A DNA stretch of 64,000 bases from Kudoa neothunni (Eukaryota; Cnidaria): contig OZ199838.1 of the NCBI GenBank assembly GCA_964304625.1, positions 15,314,001 to 15,378,000 of the forward strand, in the 5' to 3' direction. The notes below the pieces were generated by a model. The model searched no databases, was not told where the DNA came from, and worked only from the letters and a program-made list of their open reading frames with translations. Positions 12,985-24,860 of this stretch are shown one piece after another; the first letter of the stretch is position 1, and the number at the start of each line of letters is the position of its first letter. Position numbers and translations under genes: made by a program.

Positions 12985-13095
12985 AGTAACTTAATAAATT
13001 TCAGACCAACAAGAATTATCTCATAAACTGGAATAATAAATCTTACGTCGAGCATATTCGGATTCACGTGAAATATCTATGCTGTTGATAATTTT
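12985..13095 (+). repeat. Diverged dispersed repeat, copy 1
   Basis: It shares AAGAATTA, then AATAAATCTTA(C/A)GTCGAGCA and ATTCGGAT(T/G)CACG, in the same order and orientation with 21940-22045. The two copies are clearly related but diverged. Class unknown. Confidence 0.5.
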
Positions 13096-15672
13096 AAATT
13101 TTATATGATGTAAAGAAATATGAAAAAGAAATCAATTAGTAGGACGAATTGTAGGAAACGACTTTGTTTCGATTGTATGTTAATTAACTTACCTTAGATA
13201 ATTAGACGCATGAACCTTATTTCAAATTTTTAAAAATGAATAAACACTACTGAGCGTTTAAAATTTCTTCTTTAGAGCTCCTAAAAAATCGATTCTCTCC
13301 TTGTTGTTTACAGTAATCTCTAAATCGTACAATATGAAAAGGACTAATCTTGTGAAACTTCAACAAATAAATTTCATATTAATGTTTGGCTACATAACTT
13401 AATATTATCTTCCTTATTTTATATGAACTAATTCAATTAATAAATTACTTTTCAATAATTTTAAAGTAAAATAAGTACTATGGTATGTTAAAATTAACTT
13501 TTTAAAACTTTAACGAAATGATCTATATGTTTGCATAAGTCCTCAAATCATACCAATCGTACCATGTGAAAATGTTTTTAGTCATTTTGTAGGATGCAAA
13601 TCTTCTAAAATTTTTTATGTATTTTTCTATGTTAAAATAAAATTTTATCTTTCCCTATGTGTGCTCAAGTGGAACGATATGTCTCTCTATAAAGAATGAA
13701 AACTGCGTGCACACACGTGGATTTCCGGTGTGCTTTACATAGTACATTAGGGCAAAAGCCTTGAGTAGACCAATGGTCATTTTAAGTTCAAAGTAAATTA
13801 AGAGTATTTAGATAAATAGTACAAAAATTACACCAATAAAGCATGATTTATTTAACTAATTTGGCATAATAAGTGAACTTAATCCTAATTCATAGCGCTG
13901 TTTCTACTTGTTGAGGTTTTACAGATTGCACACCATAAAATCACCGTTATTTAAACAGTGAAAAAATTAATCCCTAGTTTAAAGCTTTAGTTGAATGGTA
14001 TCAATATTACGATACATACACATCGATAAAGATATTAAATTTACACACATAGAACCAAAACAACTTCATGTGTATAGATAGCGCGATACCCCGAATTTGC
14101 CCGGGAATAGACTAATTTAAATTAAAAAGAAATGATTTGAAAATGAAGAAAAATATATTATTCCCTATATACAACCCCCGGATGAAAAATATAAATACAT
14201 AATTTATTTATAACGTCATCCTTTTAAAGACTGCTTGAGTTAACAAAAATTAGTCGTATCAAAGCACCCAGCTTCGTCTCATAATGAGATTAATTAATCG
14301 GAAAAATTGGAAAAGATAAAAAATAATCTTTATATTTAAACTGATCCGCCAGTTAAAGTATTGGTTAAAATGTAGAATAATGACCATATTTACCGAATAA
14401 ATATTATAATTAGTTTGGAGATTAATCACGAAATTTTTAAATCATATTAGTGTGATACTGTTAGACCATTTAATGGTATTAATGTCTGAATTTCATTCAA
14501 TAAATTATTTTTGATGTTAATGTTATGCGCTTGCTACAATTAGTTAGCTATCACCTATATAGAATATGAAATTCTTATTATTATATAAAAGGGATTGATA
14601 CAGTAGACAATCGGTTATATTGTGATAATCCATCCAAATCAGAGTTTTCCGACTTCAATATTAGAATACATAAAGCATACTTTTATCGAACCGGCTTAAT
14701 TGGGGGTACATCTTGTTGAAATAATCGATAGGAGCTAGGAGTTCAACATATAATAGATTATAACAACTATAATTGCGGTGACAAATAGCTGTTGTCAAAG
14801 TTGCCCTATTGGAGATGCGACATTGATAAACACTCGGTAATAAAACATTCAACAGGTTCGTTTTTGTCCGTTCTCGTTGATTTAGTGGACTTTATTTTCA
14901 CTTGGAAATCATCAGATCTCACAACTCGTGTAGCATATTAATCGTTTCAATTAACCTCGAGAAGAACCAACTGATCTACAAGCCTCTTTACAGTTTTATG
15001 CGTAGCGAAAATGTGTCAACTTCATCTAAAACTCACAGAAAAATGACTGAACATTTTATCCCGAATTAAACGTGAAAAGTAAAAAAATATTCCGCCTGAA
15101 TTAATCTCTCGTTAAAACAATAAATTCTCGTTTACCCCGAGTTCCCCGCCTACGCAAGCAAAAACACCATAGATCGTCTTAACTATGTTCTAAGTGTACA
15201 AAAAGTAAAATTACAACGTTATAGTTGAATGCGGTAGTTGATAGGTCAATGTAACCACACTTTCATTGGACCTATTGGCAAATCACGTGCAGTGGTAATC
15301 TCATTATCATCGGCGCAAATCTGTTTACAAAAGTTTACATTACCAATTCGACACTTTATTAGCAATCAGAACACTTAAAGTTATTTTTGTAGTTAATTTT
15401 ACATTTTTAGAGTTCAAAAATAATATCAAATATTAAAGTAAGTCTCTGTATAAAGAGAAGATTTGGGAGCACACACAAGGACACCACTATTTTTTGTATA
15501 TAAAGTTGTGGTCCCTGATATTATTTATCGAGAAAATAGCCTCTGCCATTTTTATATCTTACAGGGCACTTTAAGTAGAGATAAAAATATTTTTTTAATC
15601 ATCCAAACTTTCGAAATCATTTTTCTTGTATAGTCATTATGATCTTCGAAGCGCCGAATAAATAATCAATAA

Positions 15673-15676
<4 letters not shown>

Positions 15677-15709
<33 letters not shown>
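15677..15709 (+). repeat. (TA)n microsatellite
   Basis: About 16 TA dinucleotide units, 14 bp upstream of the ACTAGCTG-type repeat. Confidence 0.95.
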
Positions 15710-15714
<5 letters not shown>

Positions 15715-15722
15715 TTATGAAC

Positions 15723-16786
15723 TACTAGCTGGAACTGCCCAGCGTTGCTTGGGGAAGATTTCACCTAGAGGCATTTTTTAATAGCATTCAAAAAATATAT
15801 TGAAATCTCGAATTAACCCATAGAAACAAAATAACTAAAAATTTTTAATCAACTTACTATAACGATTTGGATTATGTAATTTAAATTATTATAATTTCTG
15901 TGAAGAAAAGTATCAATCCCGGCGTCCATTTAAAAATAGAAAAAATAAAAGAGATAGCAGAAAACTTACGAAAATTAATCGATATTGTTAAAGTTAGCAT
16001 TGTTTAACTTGGCATAAACATACATGCGCTTTTATCATAAACAATTTAAATAATTTGATGAAATAAAAGTACAACCATCCGCATTGAATTTAATCACATA
16101 AAGTAAAACTTAGCGGACAATTTAATGAAACCTATAAACGCAGTATTTCCATTATAACGCTTCAATCAATGTAACTTTAACGTTCTCCACGAATTCGTTA
16201 TTTATGAAACATATATAGATTTTTTACCACATTGAAAACCATTAATAGAACTTATACAATATACTTATCAAGTCATATACGTTAAAACTCCGCAAATAAG
16301 GAGTGTGTTTAAACAGAAACCCAAATAGAAACGCCAACCTTATACATAAAGATAGATAGAAGCAGTTAATGAACATGTGATGGAGCATATAAGGGAGATA
16401 GTTAACTTCAACCGACCATCACCATGACATGAGCGAGCGCTAATCTTACAGATGAGATGAACTCATGTAATCCGATAAACAAACTTTAAATCGACAAAAT
16501 CATTATTTCATAAATACTTTTTGGAAACTTTAGTCGTCCGAAAACAATTAAACGACTTTTCTAAATATCACAAATTTATAAAAATTTTATATATGGCTCT
16601 CTATAAGGAAAAAATTATCCGCATATGCGTACTTAGGGGCATACTGTAGCGGGCACGCGAATAAAGACAATATGAGAAAACAACAATCTGGTCGTGAGAG
16701 AACCCGGAGTTTGCCGAGAGGGTGTCTACAATACACACACACATAAACAAACATTCCGACAGTCCTCTTTTATATATATAAAGGAT
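15723..16786 (+). mobile_element. Degenerate ACTAGCTG-type dispersed repeat, class uncertain
   Basis: It opens CTAGCTGGAACTGCCCAGCGT followed by TGCTTGGGG. It closes with CACACACATAAACAAACATT, CCGACAG and TTTTATATATATAAAGGAT. This pair of ends is typical of a common invertebrate dispersed repeat that opens with ACTAGCTG plus a GC palindrome and ends with an ATATA tail. No open reading frame survives. Whether it derives from a Penelope-like or LINE-type retroelement, or a non-coding relative, cannot be told from this copy. Confidence 0.4.
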
Positions 16787-17517
16787 AAATATATTTAATT
16801 CATTCCCTAGAATTTAATTAGAAATCTACTCAACCTTATTTTTAAAAATGAAGCTCACTAATGAAAAATTAAGTGATGGTATTGTATCATGGATGATAAC
16901 GATACAATTTCCTCATTCGGAAGAAATTATTGATTGTGCAAAATTTTCAATTTAACCAAAAATCTAATTTTTATTATTTATTTAATAGCTTAAAAAAGAT
17001 TAATTATTTAGGAATGGCCATTTTGAACTTTCAAATGAGATTTAAATTGTAATTTTCATAATAAGACGATTAACTCGATTGGTTTCGTATATGGTAACGA
17101 ATTGCCATAATTAAATATTTTACCAACAAATTATGAAGCGAACATTCTTTTTCCAGACAAAAAAACAAGCACTGATATTTATAAAAAAATTTAGTGTTAA
17201 TATTTTTGTATCGGATTTTTATTCAAATTTCAAATCCATGTTTTGAGTATTATTAAAATAATACCTTAAGATTAAATCAGAATTTTTGAAATTTAACGAC
17301 TAGGATAGCATCTGGCTGTTTGAATAATATTTTCAGCGTTTCTCACAACTTATTCATAAAGTTTCAAAATAGAACGAATGCTAGCATATTCAGAGATCAA
17401 ATTATCATAAGAGCTAGCTACTGGCACGTAAGGTTTAATCTAAAATAGCACGCACGCGTGCGCAGTTTCATTTTTAATCCCGTTAACTCCTGTTTATAGT
17501 TTATTTATAAAGTTTGT

Positions 17518-17543
17518 TTTTTAGAATCTGCTATATTTAATTA
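17518..17543 (+). repeat. Second copy of the 26-mer repeat
   Basis: An exact match to the 26-mer at about 12167-12192 (TAGAATCTGCTATATTTAAT core). Flanking sequence after it diverges (TTCTGGCGCATTGCG). Confidence 0.6.
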
Positions 17544-18889
17544 TTTCTGGCGCATTGCGTCGCTCCTAAATGCGAAGAATAACTAAATACAGTGAAAACT
17601 GTACCTTCATGGATATTATGAACCGTGTCAATAGTCACTTTCATTATTTTTATTGCCTTTCACATAAAGTGATAATTACACTTATCTTTCTTCAAACGTA
17701 ACCTTTAATTACATGTCATCTTTACGCACCTACTGCTAAATTAATTATATGCAACATCTTCCAGTTTCCATGACTCATAACAATTTCGCATAGGAAGAAT
17801 AAATTGTTGATCTGTCAAATTAACAGGGTTAAAATCGAAAATCCAATTCTATGGTAATAAAACGAAACGATGTACAAATATGAAAAAGACTGACTCACAC
17901 TCATTCGCAACAATTCGTATTCAATAATTCTGTTAATATAATTTCAAAGAGTAAATTTTGTTTCGCTTGAAATGAAATTTCAGAAAATAAAATCATTCTA
18001 GACATACCCCTACTCCACAAAAAATAGTAACATCACTAAACTAAGCCTAAACAATAGAGAAACCTGGGACGATGTCATTTGTATTAATTCACTTAGAAAT
18101 ACAATACTATTGAAAAGCAAACACGGATGATCCTCTCACTAAATAGTTGCATTTTTTATCGACTAACACATATTTTCATTTTATATATTGATACTATAAG
18201 ATTAGTATATAGATTTTAATCAATCGTAAGAATGGTTGAATTCGATTCAATATAGTATAGCCTTGGTAGCAAGAATAATCAGAGAAAGAATAAAATATTA
18301 GGCTTAAATGTTGTTTACAGTATATCGTAGTAAACGACCCAAATAACCATAATAGGATAAATAATCAAACCAGCATGGTCCTACTTTAAGGGTAATTTCA
18401 AAATAAGAGTAGGTTTGATTAATTTTAAATTGTAGTGGACATAAAATTAATCTACAACCTTCATTCATTGTTCGTTATGCGAAAGCTAACAACCCTTCAA
18501 GATAATCTCTAGATGAGATTTATCGTGAATGAAAGCCTGAACCTAGCCCCAGTCCTTAGAGCGTTTTTCGATGGGTCCCGTACATCACCGATAGGCTTAC
18601 TTTTGGTAGTAGCGTGAGAGTAGTGGCACGGATTTGATAAAGAACAAACTTTTCTCCTTTTCAAAATACTTCAGCAGTTGTGTTATAGCTTATACAAACC
18701 ACTTAAGTTTGTAAAGCCTGTATTTGTTGTTGGATTTTTGATGTTTGATGACGTTGGGTTGGTTTAGTTATCAAGTTGTAATATTCTACAACTAGCATCC
18801 TGTTGTTACAGTTCTGACAAAGAGAGCTAGCATCCCTTGAAATACGCCCCAATTCAACCAATTACACTTTCACTTCGTCACCACACATT

Positions 18890-20164
18890 ATGTTGATGAA
18901 AATTCTGACCGAGAACAATGTTCTTTTCTACGATGAGAAAAATTACAACGATTTTCTTTACGATGTATCCCAGGGTGGTTTCTGCGAAAACACCTCGCAG
19001 CAAAGCACCTCAACCGAGGCGTATTTCGTGTGTAACATTGGAGTGATGCTAGCAAATGTTGCCATGTGGAAAAGTTGCATTCGTAACGTCAAATTGAATT
19101 ATCATGTGAGTGCTAACTTTAATCCAAGTTTGATTCGTATTCTCAAAGAATACGGTCTTCAATTCAGCTTTTCCACATCGAACGAAATGATTGAACTATT
19201 AAACCTTCAAGTTGAACCATCAACTATGATCTTTAATAGTCGTGTCAAATACTCACAACACATTTTGGATGCTTCTCATAATGGTGTGAACTGTCTCACT
19301 GTGAGCACACTTCACCAACTTGATCGTATTGTTCGCCTACATTCAAATCCTACGCTACTACTCCACGTATCCACGTTGAACGATGATTTCATTCGGTTAT
19401 TGTGCCGATGTATCGAATTAGATGTCACCATTGAAGGTTTATACTATAACCTTCCTAATGTTCGAAACAACTCCACAGAAATCGATTACAGCAATTGTTT
19501 CAACAATCTTGCTTCTATTGTGAAATATATTGCCGAGGAACACAATATTCAAGTTGGTCGCATTAATTTGGGATCAAGAATACCACTCTACGAGAAGGAG
19601 GAAAATTCGCTTTTCCAAAAATTTGCTCGCGGTGCCAATTGGTTCTCCAGCGAATTTGAAACTATCAAATTGATTGCTGAACCTACCTACTTTATGTTCG
19701 ACGGTGCCAATCAGCTCTGTTGTAACGTAATGGGTATTCGTCATCTTTATGATGATGTGGCTCAGCGCACCAATATGTTCTACTATCTTAACGATGGTGC
19801 ATATGGTTCGCTTAGCAATGTGTTCTTCCGTGGTTACATACCCCAGGTTGAGATTCTTCAAAAGGAAACTTTCCTTACCAAAGATTCCAGCGAACTAACT
19901 GCTGCTCGTATGTCCACATTCTGGGGCCCAACATGTGACAGCATGGATAAGATATGCACTGTTGATGCTTTCCCCATCCTATCACTTGGAGATACTGTTG
20001 TGTTTATCAATGTGGGAGTGTACAGTTTAGCCTGTGCCACCAACTTCAACGGCTTCAATCTACCAACAAGCCGCTTTATTGTCAGTTACCAAAAGTTGGA
20101 GTCGCTTGGCATTTCGAAATCCGCTGAAATTGCTAAGCAAGACATTGCTGATGCGACAAAGTGA
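18890..20164 (+). CDS. PLP-less ornithine decarboxylase homologue (ODC / antizyme-inhibitor-like pseudoenzyme)
   Basis: A single 424-aa open frame with no intron, in the group IV (alanine racemase fold) decarboxylase family. ODC makes putrescine, the first step of polyamine synthesis. The C-terminal half is well conserved: FYYLNDGAYGSLSN (D302 corresponds to human ODC D332), STFWGPTCDSMDK (C349 and D350 correspond to C360 and D361), GVYSL and NFNGFNLPT. The PLP site is not. The lysine of YAVKCN is replaced (YHVSAN, S74), the H197 position is N187, the glycine-rich GGGFPG is GSRIPL, and EPGR is EPTY (E264 kept, R277 lost). It should not bind PLP or decarboxylate by itself. Likely roles are an antizyme-inhibitor-like decoy or a prozyme-like partner for an active ODC. 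The 39-residue N-terminal extension diverges. The frame is fully open, so it looks maintained rather than decayed. Identity as an ODC homologue is strong; the role is inference. Confidence 0.9.
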   Translation: MLMKILTENNVLFYDEKNYNDFLYDVSQGGFCENTSQQSTSTEAYFVCNIGVMLANVAMWKSCIRNVKLNYHVSANFNPSLIRILKEYGLQFSFSTSNEMIELLNLQVEPSTMIFNSRVKYSQHILDASHNGVNCLTVSTLHQLDRIVRLHSNPTLLLHVSTLNDDFIRLLCRCIELDVTIEGLYYNLPNVRNNSTEIDYSNCFNNLASIVKYIAEEHNIQVGRINLGSRIPLYEKEENSLFQKFARGANWFSSEFETIKLIAEPTYFMFDGANQLCCNVMGIRHLYDDVAQRTNMFYYLNDGAYGSLSNVFFRGYIPQVEILQKETFLTKDSSELTAARMSTFWGPTCDSMDKICTVDAFPILSLGDTVVFINVGVYSLACATNFNGFNLPTSRFIVSYQKLESLGISKSAEIAKQDIADATK

Positions 20165-20515
20165 TCACTCCTGCTCGATAATAATCGTTGTGTTGGATGG
20201 TCCGAACCTGTGCATCTTTTCACACAAAATATTTTGATTCTATTCAATTGGATTCTAATTCTAGTATAGTTATTTCATTCTAGTAGTCATTCAATTTAAT
20301 CGGATTATTTTTGTGACTGCGCCTGAAACTGTGTTTTTGAACACTTTTTATCCTGAAACGGAATATTAGAGGGCTTATCATATTGTCCGCATTGGCCCAC
20401 AACAACATTTCCTTTGTCTGCGCGGTGCTGAGACAAATGATGATGCGTGAAAGAGTCGCACGGTTACAATATGTTTGATATGCAACATTATATTTGTGAC
20501 TGATTAGATTTTGTT

Positions 20516-20528
20516 ACAATAAATATGG
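20516..20528 (+). promoter_or_regulatory. Candidate poly(A) signal for the ODC homologue
   Basis: ACAATAAATATGG lies about 355 bp after the stop codon and carries AATAAA. In such AT-rich DNA this hexamer can occur by chance. Confidence 0.3.
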
Positions 20529-21939
20529 TGGTACATGGTTACATTCGTGAATTCAGTTCATTATTGTTGTTGTTGAGATTTGTTTTTAAGTTCAATCCAT
20601 TTGAGACTTGAGCATTGTTTTCGGCGAGCCCAAGTTATTTAACACCGAATTAATTTTTATCATTCGTATTAATATGCCATTTATGGACGAAACATCATTC
20701 ATCATTGGGTTTAAATATAACCTTTTGTTTATTACAGTTACGTTATTGTTACCTAGTTGCAGTATGTGTGAGATGTGTTTTTAATTTTTTCGGCTAAAAT
20801 AAAAAATTAGAAAATATAAATTGTTGACAAAGTCACTAGTAACCGCTATTGAGGTGATTGTAGTTGCAGAAAATGTTGAATTATCAGAGGTGAACAATGC
20901 TGTAACTTACGTATGGGTCGTACATAATATCGCAACATAACATAAATTAATTAATTAATCTCAAAAAAAAAATTTAACGTATGATCTGTAAACTTTTTAA
21001 CATACGAAACATATTAACTCAATTTGACGCTGGAAAGATTTTATTACCAATATTTTTCAAGCATTTCATGTGTTGTGCGCGATTATGGCTCGAGCGTAAT
21101 GAATTTTCCTCATAACAAAGAAAATTACGGCTCGTGCGTGTGTTAAAATGTCAACATATCTACGTATGGTAAAAAAATTTCTAACTCTATCCCAAAAGTT
21201 GAATTAATGAAATGTTATCAAAAGGTAACGAGAAAATCAACCGCTTAATTTGAAACAATGAAAATCTTTGATGTAAAAACGAGATCTAACTTGAAAATTA
21301 CTATAAGCACAACGACTAATTGTTTTAACGTTAAAACGATTACTCTGTTCCAAATTAAGAAAAACTCTCAAAGGGAACAAATGTCGATATTGACCTACAA
21401 ATGAAAAAGTGGATTAAACCGATGAGGTAACAAAAAATAGGATATCATTATTAAGTTTTTATCAGTGAAGCTAATGAATTCCTAGTGGTGTCTCACATTC
21501 ATAAACTGTATCCAATAATTAGTTTAGGGCTTTATAACAATATTTAACATTTAGTATAATACATTTTTGGTGAACTTTCTAATTATAAATCATGTTGCAT
21601 TTAAAATTACTTCAAACATTAAATTAAATAAGTATGCTAATTAGTTAAAATATAATCTTATTTTTTTATTTACGCGTGCGCAATGATTTTGATCTCCCTT
21701 TTTAATTACGCATCACCCATAAGTCACTGTATATCTTACATCAACAACTATTTAATAAGGTTGATTTAACATTTTTATAAAGTGCATGATGGACCGAAGG
21801 GATCAAAAAGCACAAAATAGCCAACAGAATTATATCGAGACTCATAAACTGAATCTTATCATAAATTATTGTATAAATTCTCTATAGGAATTATAATGTT
21901 ATTAAATCATAAAAATAATGTAGTCCCACTAAATTTTGG

Positions 21940-22045
21940 ACCAATAAGAATTAACTTGTATATTGAAAATAAATCTTAAGTCGAGCACATTCGGATGCAC
22001 GCGAAGTTTTCATGTTGTTGAGGAATACATCTAAAAAATTTGTAT
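21940..22045 (+). repeat. Diverged dispersed repeat, copy 2
   Basis: Partner of 12985-13095; see that entry for shared blocks (GTCGAGCACATTCGGATGCA is the clearest stretch here). Confidence 0.5.
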
Positions 22046-23049
22046 TTTTCAATAATTTTAGAATTATTCTTATTCAATAATCGTTTATCGATTTTTTTAT
22101 TGTATCAATTAGTAACAAGTATGTAAAAGTCCAATCTCGTGACTTCGTATTTTAAAAACAGAACTTTCTGATTTATTCTATTCATAATTAGAGCCAAGAT
22201 TTCTGAATTTAATGATAGCATTTTCCAATAAATTTTTTTGTTTATAAATTTTTTTTGGTAGTTTATTCTTGATAAAAAATTTTGACAATATTTGTTCCCT
22301 AATTCAAACATTAGAATTTTTAATTTATCTTATTTAGTTTTTCATTTACTTACATTTATTAACTCTCAGGAAAATATTTAACGAGTATTTTTTAAACTTC
22401 TCATCTTAACAAATTAATAATGATACAGAATCTAAAAATAAATATTTTATAATTAGATTTTGGTTTTTAGATGAAACTATACGTCATTTTGTATCTACTA
22501 AAATACCAAAGTATGATATGTGAATATATGATCTATTAAGAGCTGCTGGCCGTTAATTATTACTATTTACATAGTAATTTCATATAAATGTACGTTTAAA
22601 GAAATAAGACACCAATATTATATGGGTTGGTTTTATTTTTTTTAATTTTTGTCGTCCACTAAGATGTTAGACGTGAAAACCAATGAGTTATCTGATAAAT
22701 CTTTGTCATTCATTATAAATACATTTTTTGGAGTAGTTTATATAAATAACTTTGTTAAAACACAAAAAGTAAAAGAATTTAATCGGTTTCTTAGTAAAAT
22801 GGAGATCACATGTGAGCCCGGTTTCGCTCGATTTAAGATTTCAAAAGTACTTTTTTCGAGATGAATTTTAGTTATTTAGTGTTATTTCTTTAGGATAAAA
22901 ACAATCCTGAAAAATTTTAGATTAATAGCTTGCAAACACGATGAATGTTTAGATCCATCCACTAGCAGATTCCTCTAATCCCGATCGGAAATTAACCGCG
23001 ATATCTAGTTTTCGAAAAACATTGATTCAATCACTGTATTTGACTATGC

Positions 23050-23756
23050 TTATTTTAGAGATGATATAGAGTATACCCTCAAAATCCTTACAAATCTTGG
23101 TCTCTTAAGAAGCCATCGAAAATGTGTGTGGCTCGTCAATGAGTATTACAGCTAGAAAAGACACATGTGATGGTTATCAGTATAGTTGTAAATTATGTAG
23201 GAGGAGTTGCTCAATCAGAAAGGGCAGTATTTTTGAATACTCTAAACTACCGCATCGAAAATACGTTAGTTTTATCCTTTACATGATCCAACACCCAAAA
23301 AGCAGCTACGAAGACATAGTGTATCATCTTGATATCGCTTCATTTTCCATTATATCAGAATATAAAGTCTAATTATTGAAATTATGACTTCAAAATTAGA
23401 CGAAGAATTCTCCAAAATCAACAATATTGGATGGTCGGCGGGATTGATGAAAACGATAATTGTTTCCATAAAATAACCATATTTAGGAATCAAGAAGTCC
23501 TCAAAAATATTATTATGGATAATGTTGAAGATGGTTCCACAATATGGACTGATGGTTGGAGACGTTACAATAGTTTGGAAAGTCTAGACTTCATCCACGG
23601 AAAAGTTATTCATAAAAGGAAATTCATTTCACCTGAAGGTATCCACACCAACCGAGTTGAAGCCATCTGGGGGACTTCAAGCGAAAATACAGAAATTCTA
23701 CCAATAAAAACCCCGACAATTTATCGGAATATATTTCTGATTATTTATTGGTAAAA
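23050..23756 (+). pseudogene. Merlin (IS1016/IS1595-like) DNA transposase, broken
   Basis: A eukaryotic Merlin transposase remnant read in three frames. The first part (LKILTNLGLLRSHRKC, about 23072-23121) leads to a zinc-ribbon-like region (CGSSMSITARKDTCDGYQYS, CKLCRRSCSIRKGS) at 23124-23255. Then comes the first catalytic aspartate in KLDEEFSKIN (about 23394-23420), and after a frame change QQYWMVGGIDEND at 23420-23460. The second aspartate is in TIWTDGWRRYN and the glutamate in HTNRVEAIWG, so all DDE residues remain. At least two frame changes and a likely short deletion after DEEFSKIN make it non-functional. Terminal inverted repeats were not identified. Confidence 0.85.
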
Positions 23757-24860
23757 ATATGTTAAGAAATAATTAAGCATTCTTTTTAAGTATATAATGA
23801 CATTATATACAAATAAACATAAATTTGTTTATTTCCGATTGCATGGCCGACGTCGCCCGAACTTCTTTCGTAGATACTGTAGTTTAGCCAGCTCTAGTTA
23901 TGAGCCATCGTCGAAAATCGAATGTGGATTAATGAGATTTATGATATTATTTTATTGGTCCATTCTAAATAAATTTCCCTTGATTCACTATTTTTAATAT
24001 TGTAGGTTTTAGTTAATTTTTTTAATTCCCATATTGATAATAAAATAGCGTTCATAATGATTTTTATTTTTGTCAAATGCGTGTGGTTTGTAATAAAGTG
24101 TATTTTTAGTTGTATCAATATATAATTTAAGTTCGAATCCAGTATTTGTATAATCGTTATTTACTACGACGAAAAAAAGTAAAACGTACGTTTTTCTCGT
24201 AATACTTACAATAAATAAGAATTTTTAAAGATATAATCAATGGTTTATTATTTGATTAGAACGAATAATTTTGATTATTTATTAAATTAATGTATTTTAT
24301 TAACGCAAATTAATTTCTCAATATTTACGAGGGTAATGTTGGGAGTTGTAACAAAACTAAAAACGTTATAAATCACTAGCTCAACTTTTTGTAATATGTG
24401 TTATACTTTTTAAATCACAAAAAGTAAATTCATAAAAAAATGTATAAACTAAAATAGACTTTGTTAATTATAAATCAGATATTTTATATTAAAAATTGAA
24501 ATTTTGGAATCCTATAATTCATATTGATTTATTTTAATTTATAAAAAAATAAAGAGATAATATTGATATTTATCATTAAATTACGATAATACCGATTGTT
24601 TAGAAATATGTGGATAGGTTATTTGCTTGAGTTGGAATGCAACAGCGGTGGGTATTAGTTGAATCAAACACAAACTGGTAATTGCCTTGTGGACCCCTCC
24701 AGGGATATAAAATAACCTTGGGATTGCGCTGTGCGTCTATTGTTTTTATTTGGTGTAATAACGCTTTATCAATTGAATCAATGAATTAATATAGACACCT
24801 TAAACAGGTAGTATTACCATTCGGATTTCCAACCAGAATTAAGAAAACTCACTGTCTATA
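23757..24860. other. Intergenic, AT-rich
   Basis: No gene or clear repeat is seen. The collagen gene's promoter should lie in the last few hundred bases. A stretch near 24690-24735 is more GC-rich than its surroundings and contains a TATAAAA at about 24706, roughly 155 bp before the start codon. Confidence 0.35.

Larger units (their letters stand above)
11464..18889. other. Gene-poor, repeat-rich region
   Basis: 7.4 kb without a convincing gene on either strand; short open frames near 11950-12141 and 14661-14852 (both minus) show no recognisable domain. It contains a (GTTT)n tract, a (TA)n tract, an old dispersed repeat at 15723-16786, and two diverged repeat pairs. The 18480-18640 stretch is more GC-rich than its surroundings, but I recognise no gene or RNA in it. 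Confidence 0.5.
20165..23049. other. Intergenic
   Basis: No gene is recognised. A short open frame at 22649-22864 (MLDVKTNELSD...) could be the diverged N-terminus of the Merlin transposase downstream, but I cannot support this. The region includes the second copy of a diverged repeat (21940-22045). Confidence 0.4.
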
